From: Mycolicibacterium wolinskyi
Lineage (GTDB): Bacteria > Actinomycetota > Actinomycetes > Mycobacteriales > Mycobacteriaceae
Reading direction: 5' to 3'
DNA length: 64,000 nucleotides
Assembly (NCBI RefSeq): GCF_002101965.1
Contig: NZ_LQQA01000023.1
Coordinates: forward strand, 186,001 to 250,000
In this document: piece after piece, positions 24,954 to 33,345 of the stretch
How positions within the stretch are numbered: the first letter of the stretch is position 1
How the letters are laid out: every line of letters starts with the position of its first letter
Made by a program: the position numbers and the translations under genes
Notes under the pieces: generated by a model
What the model saw: only the letters and a program-made list of their open reading frames with translations
What the model was told of the DNA's origin: nothing
Databases searched by the model: none

Positions 24954-24959
24954 TAGATT
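24954..24959 (+). promoter_or_regulatory. -10 box TAGATT for the MFS gene
   Basis: TAGATT lies 6 bases upstream of the GTG start at 24966, consistent with a leaderless transcript and with the chosen start. Confidence 0.5.
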
Positions 24960-24965
24960 GCTCGG

Positions 24966-26333
24966 GTGTCCACGCCCGAGCATCCACCCTTTCCCCGCGG
25001 TATGGCTCTGCTGGTGGCGGGCGCGTTGTTCATGGAGATCCTCGACGCCACGATCATCACGCCGGCCATCCCGCTGATCGCGTCGTCGTTCGGTGTCGAT
25101 GCCGTCGACGTCAACGTCGCGATCTCGGCGTATCTGGTCACCGTGGCGGTCCTCATCCCGGCCAGCGGCTGGATGGCCGACCGCTTCGGCATCCGTCGCG
25201 TATTCATCGCCGCCATAGCGGTTTTCACGGTCGCGTCGGTGGGATGCGCCCTCTCGGCGTCGTTGCCCATGCTTGTCGGCATGCGGGTGTTGCAGGGCGT
25301 CGGTGGGGCGATGATGGTGCCCGTCGGCCGGCTCGCGGTCCTGCGCTACAGCGACAAGTCCGACCTGGTGCGGGCCATCGCGTTGCTGACGTGGCCGGCC
25401 TTGGCCGCGCCGATACTCGCACCGGTGCTCGGCGGGGCAATCGCGACGCTCGGCAGCTGGCGGTGGATCTTCGCGGTCAACATTCCGATCGGGCTGATCG
25501 GATTCCTTCTGGCGCTGCGGCTCATTCGCGGCGAGCCGGCCGCCGCACCGCGATCCCTGGACTGGCCCGGGCTCCTGGCACTCGGTTCCGGGATTGCTGC
25601 CGCGCTGATCGCACTGGAGAACGTCCGGATGTCCGGCACCGATTGGCTGCTGGTCGGCCTATGCGGGGTGGGCGCTGTGGTGCTGTTGTCGGCAGCCGTC
25701 TGGCGGCTGCTGCGGGCAGAGAACCCGCTCGTGCAATTGCGTGTACTCAAAGTCCGCACGCTGAGGATCACCGTGCAGGCGGGGTCGCTGTACCGGATGG
25801 TGATCACCGCCGTGCCGTTCCTGCTGCCGCTGCAATTCCAGCTGGAGTTCGGCTGGACGCCGTTTGTCGCGGGCCTCATGGTGGCCGCACTGTTCGCGGG
25901 CAACCTCACCATCAAGCCGCTGACCACCCCGCTGATGCGGCGGATCGGAATTCGCAACGTCCTGCTGATCAATGGCATCGCGTCGGTCGGCTGTTTCGGC
26001 CTGCTGGCCCTACTGCAGCCAGGCATGCCCGTCGCCGTCATGGCCGTCGTCCTCTATGTGAGCGGCGCACTGCGGTCCATCGGCTTCACGGCTTACAACA
26101 GCCTGGCGTTCTCCGACGTCGACGGGGATCAACTGACCCACGCCAACACACTCAACGCGTCCGTGCAGGAACTCGCGGCCGGCCTCGGCATCGCCATCGC
26201 CGCGCTGTTGCTCAGCCAGCTGACCTCATATTCAGCGACGTTTCTCGTCCTCGGCGCCTTCCTCGCGTTCACCCTCATCGAAACCCTGTGGCTCCCACGC
26301 AATGCCGGCGCGCATGTGAGCGGGCACCGCTGA
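24966..26333 (+). CDS. MFS transporter, DHA2-type multidrug exporter
   Basis: A 455-residue integral membrane protein with about 14 hydrophobic segments. Early motif D-like LDATIITPAIPLIA and motif A-like GWMADRFGIRRVF are typical of the drug:H+ antiporter DHA2 group, and RVLQGVGGAMMVPVGR matches motif B. It probably exports a hydrophobic compound using the proton gradient. The GTG start follows a -10 box by 6 bases. It is followed by a repeat array rather than by a co-directional partner gene. Confidence 0.82.
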   Translation: MSTPEHPPFPRGMALLVAGALFMEILDATIITPAIPLIASSFGVDAVDVNVAISAYLVTVAVLIPASGWMADRFGIRRVFIAAIAVFTVASVGCALSASLPMLVGMRVLQGVGGAMMVPVGRLAVLRYSDKSDLVRAIALLTWPALAAPILAPVLGGAIATLGSWRWIFAVNIPIGLIGFLLALRLIRGEPAAAPRSLDWPGLLALGSGIAAALIALENVRMSGTDWLLVGLCGVGAVVLLSAAVWRLLRAENPLVQLRVLKVRTLRITVQAGSLYRMVITAVPFLLPLQFQLEFGWTPFVAGLMVAALFAGNLTIKPLTTPLMRRIGIRNVLLINGIASVGCFGLLALLQPGMPVAVMAVVLYVSGALRSIGFTAYNSLAFSDVDGDQLTHANTLNASVQELAAGLGIAIAALLLSQLTSYSATFLVLGAFLAFTLIETLWLPRNAGAHVSGHR

Positions 26334-26396
26334 CGCAGTCCGTTGCTTGGGGCTGGGCTTTGGGCTTTGGGCGCCGCGCCGGGCCGCGCTGGCTCG

Positions 26397-26776
26397 TGAT
26401 TGTCACGCTGGCGTGGCTCTCGACGCCGACGGTCACTCTGGCGTGACAGTGGGGGTGGATGGCCACGTGTTGAGCCCGTGATTGTCACGCTGGCGTGGCT
26501 GTGGGGGCCGGCGGTCACTCTGGCGTGACAGTGGGGGTGGATGGCCGTGGGTTGAGCTCGTGATTGTCACGCTGGCGTGGCTCTCGAAGCCCGCAGTCAC
26601 TCTGGCGTGACAGAGGGGTGGATGGCCGTGGGTCGGGCTCGCGATTGTCACGCTGGCGTGGCTCTCGAAGCCCGCAGTCACTCTGGCGTGACAGTGGAGA
26701 TGGATGGCCACGTGTTGAGCTCGCGATTGTCACGCTGGCGTGGCGGTGGGGGCCGGCGGTCACTCTGGCGTGACAA
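26397..26776. repeat. 82-bp tandem repeat array, about 4.6 copies
   Basis: Units start at 26397, 26479, 26561, 26642 and 26724 (partial), with lengths 82, 82, 81, 82 and about 53. Each unit holds two related 16-bp imperfect palindromes: GTCACGCTGGCGTGGC and, 30 bases later, GTCACTCTGGCGTGAC. Both are near-matches to an ideal GTCACGC-NN-GCGTGAC. Short frames cross the array on both strands but look like by-products. The stretch 26334-26396 before it contains nothing recognisable. Confidence 0.9.
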
Positions 26777-26833
26777 ACGCGGGCTGGCATCACAAACGCG
26801 GCCCACGCGATTGCACTGCTCACACACCGAACG

Positions 26834-26863
26834 TTGACACTGCCGCTCCAGGCCGGTTACATT
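26834..26863 (+). promoter_or_regulatory. Promoter of the cysDNQ operon
   Basis: A perfect -35 TTGACA (26834-26839) is separated by 18 bases from the -10 TACATT (26858-26863). The predicted start of transcription falls at about 26870-26871, exactly where the ATG of a 15-codon ORF begins. Confidence 0.6.
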
Positions 26864-26870
26864 CCAGGTC

Positions 26871-26918
26871 ATGCTTGCAATTCTGGCCATTTCTACCAAC
26901 TTAATGGGGAAGCAATGA
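26871..26918 (+). CDS. Probable leaderless 15-residue leader peptide before cysD
   Basis: The ORF encodes MLAILAISTNLMGKQ and stops at TGA 26916-26918, overlapping the cysD ATG as ATGA. Its ATG lies 7 bases after the predicted -10 box, so it could be translated as a leaderless message. No Cys or Met-rich attenuator run is present. The role may simply be to bring ribosomes to cysD by coupling, or it may sense translation status. It is too short for normal gene callers. Support comes only from position, promoter spacing and overlap. Confidence 0.45.
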   Translation: MLAILAISTNLMGKQ

Positions 26919-27844
26919 CCACGGCAGAGCCGATCGAGACACAACCCGGCACGTACGAGCTGAGCCATCTGCGCTCGCTGGAAGCCGAGGCCATCCACAT
27001 CATCCGCGAGGTCGCGGCCGAGTTCGAGCGGCCGGTGCTGCTGTTCTCGGGCGGCAAGGACTCGATCGTCATGCTGCATCTGGCGATCAAGGCGTTCGCG
27101 CCGGCTCGGCTGCCGTTCCCGGTCATGCACGTCGACACGGGACACAACTTCGACGAGGTGATCGAGACCCGTGACCGCCTGGTGGCCGAGAACGGCGTGC
27201 GCCTGGTCGTCGCGTCGGTGCAGGACGACATCGACGCGGGCCGGGTCGTCGACAACGGCCCCTCGCGCAACCCGCTGCAGACGGTGACGCTGCTGCGTGG
27301 GATCCGCGAGAACAGGTTCGACGCCGCATTCGGCGGTGCGCGCCGCGACGAGGAGAAGGCGCGGGCCAAGGAGCGGGTGTTCAGCTTCCGCGACGAGTTC
27401 GGGCAATGGGACCCCAAGGCGCAGCGCCCCGAACTGTGGAACATCTACAACGGCAGGCACCGCAAGGGTGAGCACATCCGCGTGTTCCCGCTGTCGAACT
27501 GGACCGAGTACGACATCTGGGCCTACATCGGCGCCGAGAACATCACGCTGCCCGCAATCTATTACGCTCACACCCGCCCGGTGTTCCAGCGCGACGGGAT
27601 GCTGCTCGCGGTGCACCCGTTCATGCAGCCCCGTGACGGGGAAGACGTCTTCGAGACGAGCGTGCGGTTCCGCACCGTCGGCGACGTCACGTGCACCGGA
27701 TGCGTGGAATCGACCGCGGCGACGGTCGAGGACATCATCGCCGAGACCGCCGTCTCGCGTCTGACCGAACGCGGCGCCACGCGCGCCGATGACCGCATCT
27801 CCGAGGCCGGGATGGAAGACCGCAAGCGCGAGGGATATTTCTGA
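26915..27844 (+). CDS. cysD: Sulfate adenylyltransferase subunit 2 (CysD)
   Basis: A 309-residue PP-loop ATP pyrophosphatase-type subunit with the signature LLFSGGKDSIVML near residue 45. The segments PFPVMHVDTGHNF and GARRDEEKARAKERVFS are characteristic of CysD. With CysN it forms ATP sulfurylase, making adenosine 5'-phosphosulfate from ATP and sulfate. I use the ATG at 26915; a longer frame from 26834 starts inside the -35 box. It is followed by cysN after 1 base between stop and start. Confidence 0.95.
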   Translation: MTTAEPIETQPGTYELSHLRSLEAEAIHIIREVAAEFERPVLLFSGGKDSIVMLHLAIKAFAPARLPFPVMHVDTGHNFDEVIETRDRLVAENGVRLVVASVQDDIDAGRVVDNGPSRNPLQTVTLLRGIRENRFDAAFGGARRDEEKARAKERVFSFRDEFGQWDPKAQRPELWNIYNGRHRKGEHIRVFPLSNWTEYDIWAYIGAENITLPAIYYAHTRPVFQRDGMLLAVHPFMQPRDGEDVFETSVRFRTVGDVTCTGCVESTAATVEDIIAETAVSRLTERGATRADDRISEAGMEDRKREGYF

Positions 27845-27845
27845 T

Positions 27846-29696
27846 ATGGCGACACTGCTCAGGATCGCGACCGCCGGTTCGGTCGACGACGGCAAGTCCA
27901 CGCTGATCGGCCGGCTGCTCTATGACTCGAAGGCCGTCATGGAGGATCAGCTCGCCGCCGTCGAGCGCACCTCCAAGGAACGCGGTAACGACTACACCGA
28001 CCTCGCACTGGTGACCGACGGTCTGCGCTCTGAGCGCGAGCAGGGCATCACGATCGACGTCGCCTACCGCTATTTCGCCACGGCCAAGCGGAAATTCATC
28101 ATCGCCGACACCCCCGGCCACATCCAGTACACACGCAACATGGTGACCGGAACGTCGACCGCGCACCTGGCGATCGTGCTCGTCGACGCACGGCACGGGC
28201 TGCTCGAACAGTCCCGCCGCCACGCCTTCCTGGCGTCGCTGCTGGGTGTGCAGCACATCGTGCTGGCCGTCAACAAGATGGACCTGATCGACTGGAATCA
28301 GGAGAAGTTCAACGACATTCGCGACGAGTTCCATGCGTTCGCGGCCCGGCTGGACATCCACGACGTCACCACCATCCCGATGTCGGCGCTCAACGGCGAC
28401 AACGTGGTGACGAAGTCGGACAAGGCGCCGTGGTACGACGGGCCCGCGCTGCTGAGCCATCTCGAGGACGTCTACATCGCCGGCGACCGCAACCTGGTCG
28501 ACGTGCGGTTCCCGGTGCAGTACGTGATCCGTCCGCAGACCGTCGACCATGCCGACCACCGCAGCTATGCGGGCACCGTGGCCAGCGGCGTGATGCGCGT
28601 CGGCGACGAGATCGTCGTGCTGCCAAGCGGAAAGTCCAGCACGATCACCGCGATCGACGCACCGACCGGTCCGGTCACCGAGGCGTTCCCGCCGATGGCG
28701 GTGTCGGTCAGTCTGGCCGACGACATCGACATCTCCCGCGGCGACGTGCTCGCGCGGGTCAACAACCAGCCGCACGTGTCGACCGAGTTCGACGCGACCG
28801 TGTGCTGGATGGCCGACGGGTCGGCACTGGAGCCGGGGCGCGAGTACCTGGTCAAGCACACCACGCGGACGACGCGGGCCCGGGTCGCCTCACTGGATTA
28901 CCGCCTCGACGTCAACACGCTGCACCGGGACAAGTCCGCGACGGCGCTCAAGCTCAACGAGCTCGGCCGCATCACGCTGCGCAGCCAGCAGCCGCTGATG
29001 CTCGACGAGTACTCCCGCAACGCCGCTACGGGGGCGTTCATCCTGATCGATCCCGACACCAACGGGACGGTCGCCGCGGGCATGGTGCGCGACACCACGC
29101 CCGTCGCGAACCGGGCCGCGAGCCCCAACACGGTTCGCCACCAGTCGCTCGTGTGTGCCGACGACCGGCTCTCCAAGGGACGCACCATCTGGTTCACCGG
29201 CCTGTCGGGTTCGGGCAAGTCGTCGGTGGCGATGCGCGTCGAGCAGAAGCTGCTCGAACGTGGTTGCCCGGCATACGTTCTCGACGGGGACAACCTCCGC
29301 CACGGGCTCAATGCCGACCTCGGTTTCTCGATGGCCGACCGGGCCGAGAACCTGCGCCGGCTGGCGCACATCGCCACGCTCATGGCCGATTCCGGTTTGA
29401 CCGTGCTGGTTCCCGCGATCAGCCCACTGACCGAGCACCGCGAGCTCGCCCGTGCCGTGCACGCCAATCAGGGCTTCGAGTTCTTCGAGGTGTTCTGCGA
29501 CACCCCGCTGGAGGACTGCGAGCGGCGTGACCCCAAGGGGCTGTACAAGAAGGCCCGTGCCGGTGAGATCACGCACTTCACCGGGATCGACAGCCCGTAC
29601 CAGCGGCCGAAGAGCCCCGACCTGCGGCTGGTTCCCGATCGCGACGTCGACGAACTCGCCGACCAGGTCATCGAGATGTTGGACAGCCGCCGGTGA
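27846..29696 (+). CDS. cysN: Bifunctional sulfate adenylyltransferase subunit 1/APS kinase (CysNC)
   Basis: A 616-residue fusion. Residues 1 to about 430 are the EF-Tu-like GTPase: P-loop GSVDDGKST at 11-19, then DTPGH and NKMD, followed by beta-barrel domains. Residues from about 445 are APS kinase, with P-loop GLSGSGKSS and a RAENLRRLAHIA segment. The GTPase half drives APS synthesis with CysD, and the kinase half phosphorylates APS to PAPS. The start ATG at 27846 follows the cysD stop at once. The gene ends overlapping cysQ as GTGA. Confidence 0.95.
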   Translation: MATLLRIATAGSVDDGKSTLIGRLLYDSKAVMEDQLAAVERTSKERGNDYTDLALVTDGLRSEREQGITIDVAYRYFATAKRKFIIADTPGHIQYTRNMVTGTSTAHLAIVLVDARHGLLEQSRRHAFLASLLGVQHIVLAVNKMDLIDWNQEKFNDIRDEFHAFAARLDIHDVTTIPMSALNGDNVVTKSDKAPWYDGPALLSHLEDVYIAGDRNLVDVRFPVQYVIRPQTVDHADHRSYAGTVASGVMRVGDEIVVLPSGKSSTITAIDAPTGPVTEAFPPMAVSVSLADDIDISRGDVLARVNNQPHVSTEFDATVCWMADGSALEPGREYLVKHTTRTTRARVASLDYRLDVNTLHRDKSATALKLNELGRITLRSQQPLMLDEYSRNAATGAFILIDPDTNGTVAAGMVRDTTPVANRAASPNTVRHQSLVCADDRLSKGRTIWFTGLSGSGKSSVAMRVEQKLLERGCPAYVLDGDNLRHGLNADLGFSMADRAENLRRLAHIATLMADSGLTVLVPAISPLTEHRELARAVHANQGFEFFEVFCDTPLEDCERRDPKGLYKKARAGEITHFTGIDSPYQRPKSPDLRLVPDRDVDELADQVIEMLDSRR

Positions 29697-30421
29697 ACGA
29701 CCACGAACTGGCTGCCCGCCTGGCGACGCGCGCCGGCGATCTGCTGCTCGACGTCCGCGCCGACTTCGCCGACGCGTCCGCCGAGGAGCGAAAAGCCGCG
29801 GGGGACAAGCAGTCCCACGATTTCCTGATGGAAGAGCTCGCGGCGAAGCGTCCCGGCGATGCGGTGCTGTCCGAGGAAGGTGTCGACGATCCGGTCCGCC
29901 TCACCTCCGAGCGGGTCTGGATCGTCGACCCGCTCGATGGCACGCGGGAGTTCTCCGAACTCGGCCGCGACGACTGGGCTGTGCACGTCGCGCTGTGGGA
30001 GAACGGTGAACTGGTGGCGGGCGCCGTGGCCCTGCCCGCGCAGAACACCACGCTCTCCACACCCGAGGTCGCTGCGCCGCGCGCGTTCGACGGCCCGCCG
30101 CGGATCGTGGTGTCACGGACCCGGCCACCGGCGATCGCACTCGCGGTGCGCGATGCGCTCGGCGGCACACTGGTCGAAATGGGCTCAGCTGGTGCGAAAG
30201 TCGCGGCGGTGATCCGCGGCGTCGCCGATGTGTACGTGCACGCCGGCGGTCAGTACGAGTGGGATTCGGCCGCACCGGTCGCGGTGGCGCGGGCAGCGGG
30301 CCTGCACACCTCGCGCATCGACGGGTCGCGCCTGGTCTACAACTCGGCCGACCCGCTGTTGCCCGACCTGGTGGTGTGCCGGCCCGAGCTCGCCGAGCGG
30401 GTGCTCGCCGTAACCGGCTAG
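29693..30421 (+). CDS. cysQ: 3'(2'),5'-bisphosphate nucleotidase CysQ
   Basis: A 242-residue member of the FIG/inositol monophosphatase superfamily. Metal-binding motifs are WIVDPLDGTREF (near residue 80) and YEWDSAAPVAVARAAG (near residue 188). SEEG near residue 63 supplies another ligand. The enzyme removes the 3' phosphate of PAP, the by-product of PAPS use, so it complements the upstream genes. The GTG start overlaps the cysN stop by 4 bases. In M. tuberculosis I recall cysQ lying elsewhere, so its placement here is of interest. Confidence 0.88.
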   Translation: MNDHELAARLATRAGDLLLDVRADFADASAEERKAAGDKQSHDFLMEELAAKRPGDAVLSEEGVDDPVRLTSERVWIVDPLDGTREFSELGRDDWAVHVALWENGELVAGAVALPAQNTTLSTPEVAAPRAFDGPPRIVVSRTRPPAIALAVRDALGGTLVEMGSAGAKVAAVIRGVADVYVHAGGQYEWDSAAPVAVARAAGLHTSRIDGSRLVYNSADPLLPDLVVCRPELAERVLAVTG

Positions 30422-30462
30422 GTCGTTACCGAGAACAACGAAATGGCCGGTTAGCCAACGGG

Positions 30463-30468
30463 TACGCT
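30463..30468 (+). promoter_or_regulatory. -10 box TACGCT for the isochorismatase-like gene
   Basis: TACGCT is followed by 6 bases and the ATG at 30475, the leaderless spacing seen elsewhere in the window. Confidence 0.45.
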
Positions 30469-30474
30469 GGCTTG

Positions 30475-31071
30475 ATGACTCGTCCAACGCTGCGCGAACT
30501 CGCCAGTCTGCCGGCCGCGCCGGCTCGGCTCGCCGACTCCACGCTGGTCCTCATCGACTGCCAGAACACCTACACCCAGGGCACGATGGAACTCGAAGGC
30601 GTGCAGGCCGCACTGGTCGAGGCCGCGCAACTGCTGGACCGGGCTCGCACGGCGGGCATCCCGGTCATCCACATCCAGCACTCCGACGGGCCGGGCTCGC
30701 TCTACGACATCGACGGCGAGAGCGGTGCGATCGTCGCGTCGGTGGCACCCCGCGAGGGTGAGCCGGTTGTGGTCAAGAACTTCCCGAATTCCTTTGTGCA
30801 GACCGATCTTCAACAGCGGCTGCAAGAGGTCAACGCCTCGAATCTGGTGCTTGCGGGCTTCATGACGCACATGTGCGTCAACTCGACCGCGCGTGGTGCG
30901 TTCAACCTCGGTTACGCGCCCACCGTCGTGGCCGCCGCCACCGCCACCCGTACGCTCGCAGGCCCGGACGGGGAGCCCGTGCCTGCCTCCGCGCTGCAGG
31001 CGGCGAGCCTGGCGGCGTTGTCGGATTTGTTCGCGGTCGTCGTCCCGCAGACGGTCGACATCCCCGACTAA
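30475..31071 (+). CDS. Isochorismatase-like cysteine hydrolase
   Basis: A 198-residue isochorismatase-fold hydrolase. The catalytic triad is visible as Asp in STLVLIDCQNTYT, Lys in VVVKNFPNSF, and nucleophile Cys in GFMTHMCVNSTARGAF. Relatives include nicotinamidases and N-carbamoyl hydrolases; the substrate is not predictable. The start ATG at 30475 follows a -10 box by 6 bases; longer frames run through cysQ. The TAA stop overlaps the stop of the convergent hxlR-type gene by 4 bases. Confidence 0.8.
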   Translation: MTRPTLRELASLPAAPARLADSTLVLIDCQNTYTQGTMELEGVQAALVEAAQLLDRARTAGIPVIHIQHSDGPGSLYDIDGESGAIVASVAPREGEPVVVKNFPNSFVQTDLQQRLQEVNASNLVLAGFMTHMCVNSTARGAFNLGYAPTVVAAATATRTLAGPDGEPVPASALQAASLAALSDLFAVVVPQTVDIPD

Positions 31072-31448
31072 CTCGTCCAGCTCGCGTTGAGCGCAGCGAT
31101 CCGGTCGATGTTGTCCTCAGCCCAGGCGCGAAGCCGGCCCAGCGGCTCGGCGACGTCGCGGCCCAGTTCGGTCAGCGCATACTCGACGCGGGGCGGCACT
31201 TCGGCATAGACGGTGCGCTGCAGCAGTGACGCGGCCTCCAGCCGGCGCAGGGTCTGAGTCAGCATCTTCGGCCCGACGCCGGGGAGCGCGGTGTGCAGTT
31301 CGGTGAACCGGGCCGGCCCCTGCTCCAGCAGCCCGATTGTCAACGCGGACCACTTGTTGGCCAGCAGATCCAGCAGTGCGCGGCACGGGCAGGCCTCGGC
31401 GTACACGTTGTGCTCGTCGTGCCGACCGGTCGGGCAGGTCGTGGCCAC
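31068..31448 (-). CDS. HxlR-family transcriptional regulator
   Basis: A 126-residue winged-helix regulator of the HxlR type. The conserved N-terminal segment CPCRALLDLLANKWSALTIG includes the Cys often tied to redox or quinone sensing. FTELHTALPGVGPKMLTQTLRRLE is the recognition region. It is divergent from the quinone-oxidoreductase-like gene at 31579, a common HxlR arrangement in which the regulator controls its neighbour. The start is GTG at 31448. Confidence 0.85.
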   Translation of the reverse strand: MATTCPTGRHDEHNVYAEACPCRALLDLLANKWSALTIGLLEQGPARFTELHTALPGVGPKMLTQTLRRLEAASLLQRTVYAEVPPRVEYALTELGRDVAEPLGRLRAWAEDNIDRIAALNASWTS

Positions 31449-31578
31449 AGCTGGTTCTCCTCACTCCGTCTAGCTGCAAGTATTCCCTTGAGGGCAGTAG
31501 GCGTCCTTGCAGGGAACCGCGGGTGCGCGATTAGCATCCGTCGGCGTCAGCAATGCCAACAGATGAGGAGTGGCCACT

Positions 31579-32583
31579 ATGCCCGATATGGCCGCGATCG
31601 GTTCCTACTCCGCCTTGCCGATCGACGATCCGGAAGCCCTGAAGGATGTCTCGGTTCCGGTGCCCGAGCTCCGCTCGCATGACGTGCTCGTGCGGGTGGC
31701 GGCCGTCTCGGTCAACCCCGTCGACGTCAAACGCCGACGCAGCCTGTCGCCCAGCACCGATCCGGTGATCCTGGGTTTTGACGCGGCGGGAACCGTCGAG
31801 GCGGTCGGGTCGGAGGTGACAACGCTTTCTGTGGGCGACGAAGTCTGGTACGCCGGGGATGTCACGCGGCCAGGTACGAACGCCGAATTTCACGCGGTCG
31901 ACGAGCATATCGTCGCGCGGAAGCCGAAAACGTTGTCGTTCACGGATTCTGCCGCACTACCGTTGACCACCATCACGGCTTGGGAGACGTTGTTCGAGCG
32001 GTTTGCCCTCACGGCGGAGTCACGGGGTGACCTGTTGGTGCTCGGCGGGGCCGGTGGGGTGGGATCGGTGTTGATACAGCTGGCCAAGGCGCTCACCGGG
32101 GTTCGCGTGATCGCGACGGCCAGCCGCACCGAATCCCGAGACTGGGCGCTGCGTATGGGTGCCGACGAGGTGATCGACCATCGCGACCTGCGCGCCCAGG
32201 CGCTGCAGGTGGCACCGGACGGAATCGACTACCTGTTCTCGCCGCACTCGGCAGGCAACATCAGCATCTACGCCGACATCATGCGGCCGTTCGGGCATAT
32301 CACAGCCATCGACGAGCCGGAGGGTCTCGATCTCGTCGAACTGAAGGCCAAAAGCATTGCCTGGCATTGGGAACTGATGTTCACCCGCCCGATGACGGGT
32401 TACGACATGATCGCCCAGCAACGAATGCTCGGCGCGGCCGCCGATCTGGTCGACGCGGGGACGCTGCGCAGCACGTTGACCAACGCGATCGAAACCTTCG
32501 ACGCGGCCGGGCTTCGGGAAGCGCACGGTCAGGTGGAGTCCGGGCGCATGGTGGGCAAAGTGGTGGTGACGCGCGGGCAATAA
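31579..32583 (+). CDS. NADPH:quinone oxidoreductase-like MDR dehydrogenase
   Basis: A 334-residue medium-chain dehydrogenase/reductase. The GroES-like N-terminal domain has VRVAAVSVNPVDVKRR and lacks the catalytic zinc Cys residues. The Rossmann domain has the nucleotide-binding loop LGGAGGVGSVLIQLAKAL. It resembles zinc-independent quinone oxidoreductases of the ZADH/zeta-crystallin group that reduce quinones with NADPH. ATG at 31579 is preferred because GAGGAG lies 8 bases upstream; a GTG at 31570 overlaps that site. It is probably controlled by the divergent HxlR protein. Confidence 0.82.
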   Translation: MPDMAAIGSYSALPIDDPEALKDVSVPVPELRSHDVLVRVAAVSVNPVDVKRRRSLSPSTDPVILGFDAAGTVEAVGSEVTTLSVGDEVWYAGDVTRPGTNAEFHAVDEHIVARKPKTLSFTDSAALPLTTITAWETLFERFALTAESRGDLLVLGGAGGVGSVLIQLAKALTGVRVIATASRTESRDWALRMGADEVIDHRDLRAQALQVAPDGIDYLFSPHSAGNISIYADIMRPFGHITAIDEPEGLDLVELKAKSIAWHWELMFTRPMTGYDMIAQQRMLGAAADLVDAGTLRSTLTNAIETFDAAGLREAHGQVESGRMVGKVVVTRGQ

Positions 32584-32612
32584 ACCGGTGGGCGGCCGGC
32601 AGACCCGCCTGG

Positions 32613-32618
32613 CAGAAT
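32613..32618 (+). promoter_or_regulatory. -10-like CAGAAT box before a mini-ORF and PPOX gene
   Basis: CAGAAT is followed by 6 bases and an ATG at 32625. That ATG opens a five-codon frame (MRSDS) whose TGA overlaps the next ATG at 32639. The immediate context TGGCAGAATC recurs before the Rrf2 gene. Confidence 0.4.
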
Positions 32619-32638
32619 CACGCCATGCGGAGCGATTC

Positions 32639-33304
32639 ATGACGCAGCCATCCACGCGCATCACCCGGCTCGACGAGAAGCAGAGCACATCGCGAAGCCA
32701 ACTGGACGAGCTGCTCGACAGCACCCCACTGGCGACCATCGCACTCGTGCGCGATGATCACCCGGTCGTGTTCCCGACCGGATTCGCCCGCGTCGGAGAC
32801 GAATTGGTGATCCACGGGTCCACCGGCTCGCCATGGCTGCGCGCACTCGCGGACGGCGTGCCCGCCGCGGTGTCGGTGACCGCGCTCGACGGTGTCGTGG
32901 TGGCGCGCAGCAGCTTCGAGTCGTCGTTTCACTACCGCAGTGCCGTCTTGTTCGGCTCGTTCGAGCGCATCCCCGACGCCGACAAGGTCGGATACCTCGA
33001 AACCCTCACCGATTCCTTCATCCCCGGGCGCGTCGCCGAGTTACGGGCCAGCACCCGCAAGGAGTTGGCCGCCACGATGGCGATGCGCCTGCCGATCGGC
33101 GGCGACAACTGGTCGCTCAAGGTCAGCGACGGATGGCCGGAAGATCCTGACGAGGACATCGCCGCGGGCGCGTGGGCCGGTGTGGTGCCGTTGACGGTGC
33201 AGTACGGAGCACCTCGGGTTGCGCCGGACGTCGCGGCGGGGACCCCGGTACCGGCGTCGGTGCGAGCCATGACGGGGCCCCTGCGGAACACGCCGTCGCG
33301 GTAG
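32639..33304 (+). CDS. Pyridoxamine 5'-phosphate oxidase-like flavin-binding protein
   Basis: A 221-residue split-barrel protein of the PNPOx-like group. An N-terminal LDELLDSTPLATIALVRDDHPVVFPTGF strand pair and HGSTGSPWLRAL fit the flavin- or heme-binding barrel. Relatives bind FMN, F420 or heme; the cofactor here cannot be decided. The ATG at 32639 overlaps the stop of a five-codon ORF (ATGA). No partner enzyme is adjacent; the Rrf2 gene follows after 41 bases. Confidence 0.65.
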   Translation: MTQPSTRITRLDEKQSTSRSQLDELLDSTPLATIALVRDDHPVVFPTGFARVGDELVIHGSTGSPWLRALADGVPAAVSVTALDGVVVARSSFESSFHYRSAVLFGSFERIPDADKVGYLETLTDSFIPGRVAELRASTRKELAATMAMRLPIGGDNWSLKVSDGWPEDPDEDIAAGAWAGVVPLTVQYGAPRVAPDVAAGTPVPASVRAMTGPLRNTPSR

Positions 33305-33332
33305 CCCTGGGCTGCCCGCGTGGCGCGGCTGG

Positions 33333-33338
33333 CAGAAT
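33333..33338 (+). promoter_or_regulatory. -10-like CAGAAT box for the Rrf2 gene
   Basis: CAGAAT lies 7 bases before the ATG at 33346. It shares the TGGCAGAATC context with the promoter at 32613. Confidence 0.4.
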
Positions 33339-33345
33339 CGGGCCT

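Noticed and set aside
26397..26776. CRISPR array or coding repeat
   Set aside because: Units are 82 bp with the whole unit conserved and no unique spacers, and there are no cas genes. Open frames on both strands arise from the repeat itself and show no ribosome site.
26834..26914. N-terminal extension of cysD
   Set aside because: It would begin inside the -35 promoter element, and the added residues are not part of the CysD fold. The ATG at 26915 has a purine-rich GGGGAAG site.
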